A stretch of 64,000 nt of DNA from Sulfotelmatobacter sp963788225. GTDB lineage: Bacteria; Acidobacteriota; Terriglobia; Terriglobales; Acidobacteriaceae. The position numbers and the translations under genes were made by a program. The notes below the pieces were generated by a model, which was not told the DNA's origin, did no database searches, and worked only from the letters and a program-made list of their open reading frames with translations. Positions 1 through 8,430 of this stretch are shown here, piece by piece. The stretch is from contig CAWBGI010000001.1 of assembly GCA_963788225.1 (NCBI GenBank), positions 930,001 to 994,000 of the forward strand. The letters run 5' to 3'. Position 1 is the stretch's first letter; the number at the start of each line of letters is the position of its first letter.

Positions 1-97
1 CCCCGAGGGACCGATCCTATGCTTGCGGCGGATCGCTGGCTAATCGCCTGTTCTCGACAACTACACGGTTAATCTTGACATAGAATATCTATCAAGT

Positions 98-1342
98 ATG
101 CGGACTGTGGTAGACATCTTCGCGCAGATTCTTCGCAACCTTTGGGCGCACAAGTTGCGCTCGTTTCTCACTATGTTCGGGATCGCATGGGGGGTGGGGT
201 CGTTGCTGCTGCTGGTTGGGGTTGGCGAAGGCTTTCGCTCCGGCAACAAGCGCGAGTTGGCTGAGTTCGGCCAGGACATTATGTTTCTATTTCCCGGGCG
301 CGCGCCGGCGGTGAAGGGCAACATGAACTCCGCCCGTTCCTATTTGCTGACCTACCAGGACTATATCGACATCAAGCAAGCGCAGCACATCCGCAACGCT
401 TGCCCATTGATTTCCCGTACCGACTTGCACGAGGTGAGCGAATTCTCCAACGCCAGTGGAGAAATCTTGGGCACTCAGCCCCAACTGAATGAGATCAGTT
501 ATCTCCCGCTCAAAGAGGGGCGTTGGCTCAATGAACTGGACGGAACTCAGCGGCGAAATGTAATCGTTCTGGGTAACGAACTGCTGAAGACACTTTTCCC
601 CGGGCGGCCGGCGGTGGGCGCATTCGTGCTGATCAACGGCCTCAGATTCGAAGTGGTGGGCGCCATGCCGCACCTCGGCCGTGGCGACAATATGTGGCTG
701 AATATGCGTGGCTACATCCCTTACCAGGTAATGGCCGCAAACTTCCCGATCAAGGGAGAAAACCACGAGAACGCCATCTCGTTCATCGAATACCAGCCCC
801 GCGTGACCGCTGATCACCTGATTGCGCAAAAAGAAGTCCATGAAATTGTCGGACGCAATCACGGATTCGACGCCAGCGATGAAAACGCCTTTGACGAGTG
901 GGATTCTATTCAGGAATCGAAAATGGTGGGAACCATTTTCGACGTGATGAACTGGTTCCTGGGAGCGGTGGGCATGGTCACGCTGGCTCTGGGCGCGATC
1001 GGTGTAATCAACATCATGCTGGTGGCAGTGAGCGAACGCACGCACGAGATCGGATTGCGCAAGGCCCTGGGCGCGACCAATCGCAATATACTCTTTCACT
1101 TCTTTTTGGAAGGATTAATCCTCACACTGGGAAGCGGATTGATCGGCATGGTGCTGGCGGGCGGCCTGATGGCGATGATGGGAGGAGTGCAGGGGCCGCA
1201 AGGATTTGACCCGCCCAAATTAGTGCCGATGTCGGCTCTGCTGGCGATTGGCAGTTTGACGCTGGCTGGAGTGGCCGCGGGTCTTTATCCTGCGCGCAAA
1301 GCCGCCATGCTCGAGCCGGTGGAAGCTCTCCGGCAGGAGTGA
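98..1342 (+). CDS. ABC transporter permease, MacB/FtsX type
   Basis: This encodes a 414-residue inner-membrane permease of the MacB/FtsX class. These permeases work with a cytoplasmic ATPase to drive mechanical work or export across the periplasm. A transmembrane segment near residues 20-45 is followed by a large extracytoplasmic domain (about 50-280) and three C-terminal membrane segments. The coupling motif typical of the family is visible after the second segment (ERTHEIGLRKALGAT, about 310-325), and the protein ends in the usual PVEALRQE. The next gene, 67 bp downstream, is a second permease with the same layout, so the two probably form a heterodimer. The ATPase partner is not in the window and may lie upstream. 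The substrate cannot be told from the sequence. Confidence 0.9.
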   Translation: MRTVVDIFAQILRNLWAHKLRSFLTMFGIAWGVGSLLLLVGVGEGFRSGNKRELAEFGQDIMFLFPGRAPAVKGNMNSARSYLLTYQDYIDIKQAQHIRNACPLISRTDLHEVSEFSNASGEILGTQPQLNEISYLPLKEGRWLNELDGTQRRNVIVLGNELLKTLFPGRPAVGAFVLINGLRFEVVGAMPHLGRGDNMWLNMRGYIPYQVMAANFPIKGENHENAISFIEYQPRVTADHLIAQKEVHEIVGRNHGFDASDENAFDEWDSIQESKMVGTIFDVMNWFLGAVGMVTLALGAIGVINIMLVAVSERTHEIGLRKALGATNRNILFHFFLEGLILTLGSGLIGMVLAGGLMAMMGGVQGPQGFDPPKLVPMSALLAIGSLTLAGVAAGLYPARKAAMLEPVEALRQE

Positions 1343-1343
1343 A

Positions 1344-1403
1344 GGCTTCGGGCTCCGGGCTTCGAGCTTCGGGCCTAAGACCTAGAACCTAAGACCTGAG
1401 ACC
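1344..1403. repeat. Degenerate short tandem repeats between permease genes
   Basis: The spacer between the two permease genes is built of degenerate repeats: variants of CTTCGGGCTC, then variants of CCTAAGACCTAGAA and CCTGAGACC. Similar short-period arrays recur elsewhere in the window (24.5, 26.1 and 38.3 kb). No function is evident. Confidence 0.6.
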
Positions 1404-1409
1404 AAAATT

Positions 1410-2651
1410 ATGTTCCGCGATCTGCTCCACGAAGCCTATACGGCCATGCGCTACAATCGCCGGCGCACCGCGCTTACTATGCTCGGTATGGCGTGGGGCA
1501 TTGCCACGGTGGTCATGCTGCTTGCTTATGGCGACGGTTTTGGCCAGGCTTTCGCGAACATCTTTGCCAACTTCGGAACCAAGCTGGTAATCGTGGTCCC
1601 GGGCAAAACCTCCACCCAGGCCGGCGGCCAGAAATCGGGAGTGCAGATTCGCTTCACCCAGGATGATGTGGAGGCGCTTAGCGCCAATCTTCCGCAAATC
1701 ACGTACATCACGCCCGAGGTCAGCAAACAGTCCAATGTGCAGTACGACACCAGGGTTTTCACTTTCACGGTCAGTGGCAACGATCCCAATGTATATGCGA
1801 TCCGCAGCCTCAAGCTGGGCCAGGGCCGTTTCTACAACATGGAAGACCAGGTCCAGCGCGCCCGCGTAGCAGTGATCGGTTCCGAAGCAAAAGAGAAACT
1901 ATTTTCCGGGCGCAACGCGCTGGGGGAGCGCATCCGAGTTGATGGCCTTAGCTTCGAAGTGGTCGGCGTCTTGAGCGGGAAAATGCAGGAGGGGAACGAC
2001 GATATCAATCGCATGGTCTATATCCCTTTCACTACGATGAGTAGTGTCAAGGATACGCATTATCTCGATTCCATCTGGTTCAACTACGACACTCCCGAAT
2101 ACGCTCAGATGGAACCAACAGTCCGCAGCATTCTTTCTGCGCAACACAAGTTCAACCAGACCGATCGTCAAGCCGTGCGAGTGTTCAACTTGATGATGCA
2201 GTTACATCAGTTCGAAATCATTGCACTGGGGCTGAAGATTTTGATGGGGTTCATCGGCACACTTACGCTAGGCATCGGCGGCGTCGGCCTGATGAATATC
2301 ATGCTGGTTTCGGTGACGCAGCGGACGCGCGAGATTGGCGTCCAGAAGGCGCTGGGCGCGAAACGGCGCTACATCCTGATGCAGTTCCTTGCCGAAGCTC
2401 TGGCCATCACTTTCGCCGGCGGCCTGCTAGGAGTAATACTCGCGTACACAGTCGCGCTTTCCGTGGGCAGGCTCACGTTGTACAGCGCATTTGCAAAGAA
2501 TGCAGAAGCCGGCGATATTCGCCTGATCATCGCTCCGGCAACGCTGATCGCGTCCACTCTCATTCTTGGAGCCGTGGGGCTGATCAGCGGTATGGTCCCC
2601 GCTTTCCGGGCTTCGCGCCTGGACCCGATCGAGGCCCTGCGACACGAATAG
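1410..2651 (+). CDS. ABC transporter permease, MacB/FtsX type
   Basis: This is a 413-residue MacB/FtsX-class permease, the second of a pair. Its architecture matches its neighbour: one N-terminal membrane segment (about 20-40), a periplasmic domain, and three C-terminal segments. The coupling motif QRTREIGVQKALGA and the ending DPIEALRHE are the hallmarks used for the call. The ATG is preceded by the repeat spacer rather than by a strong ribosome-binding site, so translation may depend on the upstream gene. It is co-oriented with the first permease and probably co-transcribed. It could serve lipoprotein, macrolide-like or peptide export; nothing in the sequence decides between these. Confidence 0.9.
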   Translation: MFRDLLHEAYTAMRYNRRRTALTMLGMAWGIATVVMLLAYGDGFGQAFANIFANFGTKLVIVVPGKTSTQAGGQKSGVQIRFTQDDVEALSANLPQITYITPEVSKQSNVQYDTRVFTFTVSGNDPNVYAIRSLKLGQGRFYNMEDQVQRARVAVIGSEAKEKLFSGRNALGERIRVDGLSFEVVGVLSGKMQEGNDDINRMVYIPFTTMSSVKDTHYLDSIWFNYDTPEYAQMEPTVRSILSAQHKFNQTDRQAVRVFNLMMQLHQFEIIALGLKILMGFIGTLTLGIGGVGLMNIMLVSVTQRTREIGVQKALGAKRRYILMQFLAEALAITFAGGLLGVILAYTVALSVGRLTLYSAFAKNAEAGDIRLIIAPATLIASTLILGAVGLISGMVPAFRASRLDPIEALRHE

Positions 2652-2839
2652 ACGCTGCTCGAAACTTCATGCTCGTGAAAAGGTCTTGCCCTGACGCGAA
2701 TCGTGGTTGAAATATCGCGATGTCACTCGTTCCATGATGACGTCGGGCGCAGACTCTTGCATACTGTCGGCCTGAGCAATGGTCGGTGCGCTACCTACTG
2801 TTCTAGTCTTGGGTAAGAGGACATCCGGCGTACAAGTCG

Positions 2840-2866
2840 TCACACTATGTTGTGACGGTCGTCACA
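2840..2866. promoter_or_regulatory. CRP/FNR-type triple half-site array
   Basis: Three half-sites alternate at 11-bp steps: TCACA-N6-TGTGA-N6-TCACA. The right-hand pair lies in a perfect 20-bp palindrome (GTTGTGACGGTCGTCACAAC, 2849-2868) matching the TGTGA-N6-TCACA consensus. The array lies 34 bp upstream of the GTG start of the membrane protein at 2901, close enough to overlap its promoter. The same arrangement occurs in six other intergenic regions of the window. Confidence 0.8.
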
Positions 2867-2900
2867 ACACCGGAACACGTCACTACTCAACAATAGTTGG

Positions 2901-4364
2901 GTGCCACAGAATTCGAGAGGAGCCACAAGCGCCGGCGACGCGATACCCACGCAGTTTTCCTGGAAGATTGCGATCCCTGTCAGCCTTTTGTTGCTGGTTC
3001 CGTGCTTCTGGCAACCGCGCATCGAATGCGTCGATCTTTCCAGCCACATTTACAACACGTGGCTGGCTTCGCTGATTGCTCAGAAACAGGCACCCGGCCT
3101 CTGGATCGCGCACCAGTGGAGCAACGTGCTTTTCGACTTTATGCTGGCTGGATTGTACCCGCTTGTCGGAGCGGCTTGGGCCCAGAAGATCGCGGTGGGC
3201 ATCTCGGTCCTCATTTTTTCCTGGGGTGCGATTCTGCTCATCTCCCGCGGCTGGCTTACGAACTGGTGGTTCCTGCTGCCGTCGGTTGCGGCCTTTTCTT
3301 ACGGCTTTGTCTTCCAGGCGGGTGTCTTCAATTTCTATCTCGGGCTGGGAATCTGTTTTTGGTATCTGGCATTTTTTCTTTCTGGTAACTGGTCGACTCG
3401 ATGCCTGGCAACGCCGCTGCTTCTGCTGGCTTGGATAGCCCATCCTATTCCGGTGGTTTGGGCAGTCGGACTGGCCGTCTACACCGCCATCGCGGAGCGC
3501 CTCCCGTCACGGGGCCAACTTATCTTGTTGGCCGCCGGAGCCGTCGCCATGCTGGAAATACATTTTCTGCTTGTGACCCGGTATCTATGTGTCTGGTCCT
3601 TAGATCAAGCCTGGTTTGCGACGGGCGCGAAACAACTGGTGTTGTTTGACCGTATGTACGAAATTCCGTATTGGTTGTTTCTTGCGGCTTGGACGATGTT
3701 ATTCTGGCGTCGCGCCAGCGCCTGCCAGTGGCGTAAAGTGCCACTGGACATGAGTTTTCAACTCTGGTTGTTGACCGCGATTGCGGTTTGGTTGATCCCG
3801 GCCGCAATTGCATTTCCGGCGTATTCCGCGCCCTTCAACCTTGTCTCCTACCGTCTGTCTCTGGCCGCTGGGGTCATGCTCGCTGCTTTCTTGGCGGACG
3901 TACAACCGAAGAGTTACGAGAAAGCAGTACTCGTTCTTAGCGTGCTGATTTTTTTCAGTCTTGTATTCCGTGATGCACGCAAGCTCAATCGCATGGAAGA
4001 CAATCTCGATGCAGCGTTAGCGCAGGTGCCAGTCAAGAGCCGGGTGATCGGCATTTTGCGCACCCCATCGAGAGATTTGAGTCCAGCCGAGCACGCAGTT
4101 GACCGCGCCTGCATTGGGCGCTGTTTCAGCTATGCCAATTATGAGCCCTCAACCGGCCAGTTCCGTGTGCGTGCTAACGCCGGAAATCCGTTCGTAATGG
4201 CTGACTACGCAGACGTCTACTCGGTCGAACTGGGAAGATACCGCGTGCAGGCCAGTGATCTGCCGGTCATTCTCGTATACCTATGCGGGCTGGACAGGCC
4301 GCAGGTTTGTACCCGCGAGCTGCACGCCGGAGAAGTAGTTGGCGCCGTTGCCCGGGGAAAATGA
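2901..4364 (+). CDS. Polytopic membrane protein, GT-C-like, function unknown
   Basis: A 487-residue membrane protein with about ten hydrophobic segments and a short soluble C-terminal domain (about 385-487). I do not recognise a specific family. The layout, with a loop after the first membrane segment containing ECVDLSSH followed by many helices and a periplasmic tail, resembles GT-C glycosyltransferases or their relatives. The start is a GTG with only a weak ribosome-binding site; no better in-frame start occurs before the first hydrophobic helix. It begins a plus-strand block of similar membrane proteins and sits behind a CRP/FNR-type array, which suggests anaerobic or respiratory control. 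The function remains a guess. Confidence 0.7.
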   Translation: MPQNSRGATSAGDAIPTQFSWKIAIPVSLLLLVPCFWQPRIECVDLSSHIYNTWLASLIAQKQAPGLWIAHQWSNVLFDFMLAGLYPLVGAAWAQKIAVGISVLIFSWGAILLISRGWLTNWWFLLPSVAAFSYGFVFQAGVFNFYLGLGICFWYLAFFLSGNWSTRCLATPLLLLAWIAHPIPVVWAVGLAVYTAIAERLPSRGQLILLAAGAVAMLEIHFLLVTRYLCVWSLDQAWFATGAKQLVLFDRMYEIPYWLFLAAWTMLFWRRASACQWRKVPLDMSFQLWLLTAIAVWLIPAAIAFPAYSAPFNLVSYRLSLAAGVMLAAFLADVQPKSYEKAVLVLSVLIFFSLVFRDARKLNRMEDNLDAALAQVPVKSRVIGILRTPSRDLSPAEHAVDRACIGRCFSYANYEPSTGQFRVRANAGNPFVMADYADVYSVELGRYRVQASDLPVILVYLCGLDRPQVCTRELHAGEVVGAVARGK

Positions 4365-4404
4365 ACCCTGATGGCGAGTTGCAAATTGGAAGCTGTTTCA
4401 TGAT

Positions 4405-6738
4405 ATGGAATTTTCCGCTAACAAGCTCTATCCCGTTGTCAGGTGGATTTTCATAGTGTTGGTGCTGCTGAGCGCGTTGTGCGCCGGCTTGCACACCGTT
4501 GCCGACTTCGACATGGGCTGGCAGCTTGCGACCGGACGCTACGTAGTTCAGCACCACGAAATTCCCCGCACGGATGTTCTGTCGTTTACTTCAGCAGGAA
4601 AACCGTGGGTCTATCCACCATTCGCGGGTGTGCTGTTTTACCTGACGTATTGTGCCTTTGGCTATGCCGGCCTGAGTTGGCTTTGTGCGCTGACATGCCT
4701 GGCGGTCGTGGCCTACTTGATTTTTCGGGGCGTGGTGGGCCCGCGTGACATCGGCAGTGCGGTTCTGGCGATGCTCGCAGTTCAGTCGATCGCCGCCCGC
4801 ACGGCACCGCGGGCCGACCTCTTCAGCACTGTGTTTTTCGCGATCTTTCTCAGCGAACTTTGGGCCTACCACCGCGGTGCGCGCTCCAGGCTTTGGCTGC
4901 TGCCTGGGCTCATGCTGCTCTGGGTAAATCTTCATCCTGGTTTCATCGCGGGACTCGGAGCCATCGGCGCCTATTTGCTGGCTGAGGCCGCGGATCTCCT
5001 GTTTGCAGGGCGCCGTGAAGTGGTGCTTCAACGGCTGCGAAAGATATGGCCGTGGCTCGCAGCGTGCGGGGCGGCCACGCTGGTGAATCCATGGGGGCCG
5101 AAAATTTTCGCTGCGTCCCTCACTTTGTCAGGTCTCACATCTCCAGCTCAAGGAAAACTCAACAGCAACACTTTCATCGGCGAGTTTCAGGGCGTGCCGA
5201 TTTCACGATACTTGCTGTACCAACTCATCGACCTAAGGCATCTGGAGAATGGCTTCACGTGGTTGCTTTTGATTGCGGTGATTCTGGTCGGAGCCTTCCT
5301 CTGGAAACGGCAGCTTGGAGCCGCGGTCATTGCTTTCGTTGCGCTCTATGCCGCACTGGCTCACGCGCGCTACATGGGGCTTTTCGTAATTACCATCGCA
5401 ATTCTCGGCGGGCCTTTTTTGAGTGAGATCTTCGCCACTGGCTCAAGCCAGAGCACAACCGCGAAGGTCGGAGAGACTACGTCCCTGCTAGTCCGCGTGC
5501 CGGATGGTATGGCAACTCTTGTGACCGTGGTCTTCTGCGCCGTGGCGCTGCTTCATATTGCCGACTTTGTTTCCAGCCGCACTTACGTGGTTTTCAACGC
5601 GGACTGGAGGTTTGGCGCAGGAGAATCGTCCTGGTTTCCGGAACGGGCAGCGGCATTCATCCGGCGCGAACAGTTGCCGGGAAACATTTTCGAGGAATAC
5701 GCGCTGGGTGGTTACGCAGCGTGGAGTCTGGGCCCGCACTATCCCGACTTCATCGACGGCCGCAGTGATCGCCTCAGCCCCGGTCTTGTTGTGGAGCAAC
5801 TCAAACTCTACTCCGAGGGCCCCGATTCGCAGGCGTGGCAAACCGAAGCCGACCGCTGGAACTTGAATGTCCTGCTCGTCGCAACCTCCGGATTCCGGGG
5901 ACTGCAGAAGCTCGATCCGTTCGCCTTCTGCCAGAGCGCAGCGTGGCGCCCGGTCTACATGGATGATGTGTCGTTGATTTTTCTGCGTAACACAACGCAA
6001 AATCGTCCATGGATCGATCGCCTGCAGATCGATTGCCGGACGCGGCAGTTTACTCCGCCGCAAGCCGCTTCTCGTTCCTCGCTCCATGATTTCTATCTGA
6101 ATTCCGGGGCGCTGCTCTTCGAACTGCACCGCGACCAGGAGTCCGAGCAATCATTGCGCCGCGCGTCCGCGCTCTATCCTGAAGATCCGAATGTTCATTT
6201 ACTGCTGGCGTCGTTGTTTCAGCGTCAGCAAAGGTTCCGGGAAGCAGAGCAGGAATATCGCGCTTCCCTGGCCCTCAATGAAAACACCGGGGCCTTGTAT
6301 TCTCTGGGGTTGCTATATGCCAACGAGGGCCGCAACGCTGAGGCCGTCACGGCCATCGAGCGCGCCGCGAAAGAATCCACGAAGTCCTACGATTTGTACA
6401 TGACACTGGGAAGGCTTCAGCTTTCGCTGAATCATCCCCAACAGGCTTTGGATGCATTTGCCGAGGTGGAGAAAAACAGCCCGTTTCGCAACGGTGGCGA
6501 ATCGCTAGCCCCGCAGCTCTACGCCGAGATTGCTGAGGGCAGGTCCGAAGCCAATAGGCTTCTCGGGCACTGGCCGGAAGCAATCGCATTTCAACAAGAG
6601 GCGACCCGGAGAACTCCGCTGGTAGCTCGAAGATGGAACCGCCTGGCTGACCTTTATGACGCGACGGGGCGGACGCAACTCGCTGCTGATGCCCGGCAGC
6701 ACGCATCCGAGGCGCAGGCTCGCAGTACTCCTCGTTAA
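4405..6738 (+). CDS. Polytopic membrane protein with C-terminal TPR domain
   Basis: A 777-residue protein. The first half has about ten membrane helices and begins with an aspartate-containing loop (VADFDMGWQLATGRYVVQHH, about 32-51). The C-terminal third (about 555-770) consists of tetratricopeptide repeats such as ALYPEDPNVHLLLASLFQRQ. A motif in the middle, GGYAAWSLGPHYPDFIDGRSD, is shared in form with the proteins at 13715 and 16624 (GG-x2-W-x5-YP-x2-DGR-x-D). The three therefore belong to one unnamed family, here extended by a TPR tail. A GT-C-type glycosyltransferase role is plausible: the conserved acidic first loop and periplasmic C-terminal region fit it. The TPR part would present a partner-binding surface. 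It follows the preceding membrane gene by 40 bp. Confidence 0.75.
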   Translation: MEFSANKLYPVVRWIFIVLVLLSALCAGLHTVADFDMGWQLATGRYVVQHHEIPRTDVLSFTSAGKPWVYPPFAGVLFYLTYCAFGYAGLSWLCALTCLAVVAYLIFRGVVGPRDIGSAVLAMLAVQSIAARTAPRADLFSTVFFAIFLSELWAYHRGARSRLWLLPGLMLLWVNLHPGFIAGLGAIGAYLLAEAADLLFAGRREVVLQRLRKIWPWLAACGAATLVNPWGPKIFAASLTLSGLTSPAQGKLNSNTFIGEFQGVPISRYLLYQLIDLRHLENGFTWLLLIAVILVGAFLWKRQLGAAVIAFVALYAALAHARYMGLFVITIAILGGPFLSEIFATGSSQSTTAKVGETTSLLVRVPDGMATLVTVVFCAVALLHIADFVSSRTYVVFNADWRFGAGESSWFPERAAAFIRREQLPGNIFEEYALGGYAAWSLGPHYPDFIDGRSDRLSPGLVVEQLKLYSEGPDSQAWQTEADRWNLNVLLVATSGFRGLQKLDPFAFCQSAAWRPVYMDDVSLIFLRNTTQNRPWIDRLQIDCRTRQFTPPQAASRSSLHDFYLNSGALLFELHRDQESEQSLRRASALYPEDPNVHLLLASLFQRQQRFREAEQEYRASLALNENTGALYSLGLLYANEGRNAEAVTAIERAAKESTKSYDLYMTLGRLQLSLNHPQQALDAFAEVEKNSPFRNGGESLAPQLYAEIAEGRSEANRLLGHWPEAIAFQQEATRRTPLVARRWNRLADLYDATGRTQLAADARQHASEAQARSTPR

Positions 6739-6879
6739 GGTCCTGGGCACCGAACAATCAGGCTCAGTTGGAAACCTCGCACTGGGCCTCGGCCACACAT
6801 TAACGTTCAAGGCTAAATAATTGTGCCACAAGTAGTTAGCGACACCGTCCCCATGTCGCCTCGCGACTCCTATGATTCC

Positions 6880-6906
6880 TGTGACGGACATCACAATCTC
6901 CTGTGA
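6880..6906. promoter_or_regulatory. CRP/FNR-type triple half-site array
   Basis: TGTGA-N6-TCACA-N6-TGTGA with exact 11-bp spacing. It lies in the 262-bp gap before the TPR pair, 94 bp upstream of the ATG at 7001. The left pair is an exact CRP-class consensus. The rest of the gap shows nothing else recognisable. Confidence 0.8.
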
Positions 6907-7000
6907 CGCATACTGCTGCCCGCATTTCGCCCGGGCTTTAATGTAAGGTAGCAAGGGCGAAGGGCGACAAAAGCCCCGGCAGGACTAGGGGGTTCGGTCA

Positions 7001-7669
7001 ATGGAGAACGAAACCAACACACAACCCACCGCGGTATCCGCTTGGCAAGCCAAGCAGGTCTACGCGATGGCGGTCATCAGCCTGGTGGTTGGGCTAGCGC
7101 TTGGATACCTGTTTCGCGGATCGCAATCGCTTGCGCCACCGGCGCAACCTGTGGCCGCCGCTGCCCAGCCGACTGCAGCTGCTGGTGGCATGGGAGCCGC
7201 GGCAGACAAGATGCCCACCCTCGACCAGATGAAGGCGATGGCCGACAAGAAAGCGGAGCCGCTACTAGAAAAACTGAAGACCGATCCGAAAAACAGCGAC
7301 ACGCTCATCCAGGTCGCAAAAATCTACAGATCTACCCATCAGTTCAAGCAAGCCGCAGTTTACTACGGTAAGGCATTGGAGCTTGATCCAAAGAACGTTC
7401 CGGTTCGCGTCGAGATGGCTTCTTGCATTTATTACGACGGCGACTCGGATGGCGCAATCAATCAACTGCAGCAGGCGCTGCAATACAGCCCTAAGGACGC
7501 CAACTCGCTGTTCAATCTCGGAATGATCAAGTGGCACGGCAAACAAGACAACAAGGGTGCGGTGGAAACCTGGCAACGGCTGCTGAAATCTAATCCGGAA
7601 TTGAGTCCCGACCGCGTGGCCCAGGTGCAAAGATTGATGGCGGACGCCCGGCAGGAGACGAAGAACTAA
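7001..7669 (+). CDS. Membrane-anchored TPR protein (NrfG/CcmI-like)
   Basis: A 222-residue protein with an N-terminal membrane anchor (about 24-43), an Ala/Pro-rich linker, and three or four tetratricopeptide repeats from about residue 85 to the end. This single-anchor TPR layout is that of NrfG/CcmI-type proteins, which hold apocytochromes during haem attachment. Other TPR adaptors look the same, so the assignment is an inference supported by the multihaem cytochromes and ResB/CcsA genes nearby. The next gene encodes a close paralogue 59 bp downstream. A CRP/FNR-type array lies upstream. The ATG follows a purine-rich stretch (AGGACTAGGGGG). Confidence 0.75.
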   Translation: MENETNTQPTAVSAWQAKQVYAMAVISLVVGLALGYLFRGSQSLAPPAQPVAAAAQPTAAAGGMGAAADKMPTLDQMKAMADKKAEPLLEKLKTDPKNSDTLIQVAKIYRSTHQFKQAAVYYGKALELDPKNVPVRVEMASCIYYDGDSDGAINQLQQALQYSPKDANSLFNLGMIKWHGKQDNKGAVETWQRLLKSNPELSPDRVAQVQRLMADARQETKN

Positions 7670-7728
7670 CGTTGCTTTTGCGGCGATTCCGCCGACGAAC
7701 GAATCATGATCGAAGGAGCATTAAGGAA

Positions 7729-8394
7729 ATGACGGACAAAAATCAAACGACTATCGAGCAATGGACAAGCGTGCAGGCCTATGTGCTGGCGGTCATCTGC
7801 CTGCTGGTGGGAATCGCCGGCGGCTGGCTCATCCGCGGATCGCAGAGTCCGGCCGTGGCTGATACAGCGAGCGCAGCGGCTGCAGCTCCCGCAATTGCCC
7901 CGGGCACTCAAACGCCAACCCCGGCCCAGATGCAGAAAATGGCTGACACCCAAGCTGCGCCTTTGATCGAAAAGCTAAAGGCTGACCCGAAAAACGTCGC
8001 ACTTCTGGAGAGCGCCGGCAACGTCTACTATGACGCCCAGCAGTATCAGACCGCTATCGATTACTATCAGCGCGCACTGCAAGTAGAGCCCGCCAACACG
8101 GGCGTCCGCACCGACATGGCAACCGCGTATTGGTATACCGGCAACGCCGACACGGCCATCGCGGAGTTTCAGAAATCACTCTCTTATGAGCCAAACAAGG
8201 CCAACACATTATTCAATCTCGGCATAGTCCAGTGGCAGGGCAAAATGGATATCGACAAAGCCGTCACCACCTGGCAGAAGTTGCTCGACACGAATCCGAA
8301 CTATGAAGGCAAGGACAAGGTTGTGGAACTGATTGCGCAGGCGAAGAAACATGCGGGCGTCAAACCGGGCACGCATGCCGGCGCATTGCAATAG
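7729..8394 (+). CDS. Membrane-anchored TPR protein, paralogue of upstream gene
   Basis: A 221-residue paralogue of the preceding protein. It has a membrane helix at about 16-38 (ending GGWLIRGSQSP, compare GYLFRGSQSL in the neighbour), an Ala-rich linker and TPRs from about residue 80. I place the start at ATG 7729 rather than the in-frame ATG 57 bp upstream, because 7729 is preceded by a purine-rich GAAGGAGCATTAAGGAA sequence and gives an N-terminus matching the paralogue. The tandem pair probably arose by duplication. A role in cytochrome or envelope assembly is inferred from context only. Confidence 0.75.
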   Translation: MTDKNQTTIEQWTSVQAYVLAVICLLVGIAGGWLIRGSQSPAVADTASAAAAAPAIAPGTQTPTPAQMQKMADTQAAPLIEKLKADPKNVALLESAGNVYYDAQQYQTAIDYYQRALQVEPANTGVRTDMATAYWYTGNADTAIAEFQKSLSYEPNKANTLFNLGIVQWQGKMDIDKAVTTWQKLLDTNPNYEGKDKVVELIAQAKKHAGVKPGTHAGALQ

Positions 8395-8430
8395 CCCCGC
8401 TGATCGCTGGGGAGCTGCGAGAGCACGACT

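Noticed and set aside
75..97. TTGACA followed by TAGAATAT upstream of the first permease
   Set aside because: The distance to the ATG is about 20 bp, so a standard promoter would start transcription inside the gene, and the two boxes are too close together.
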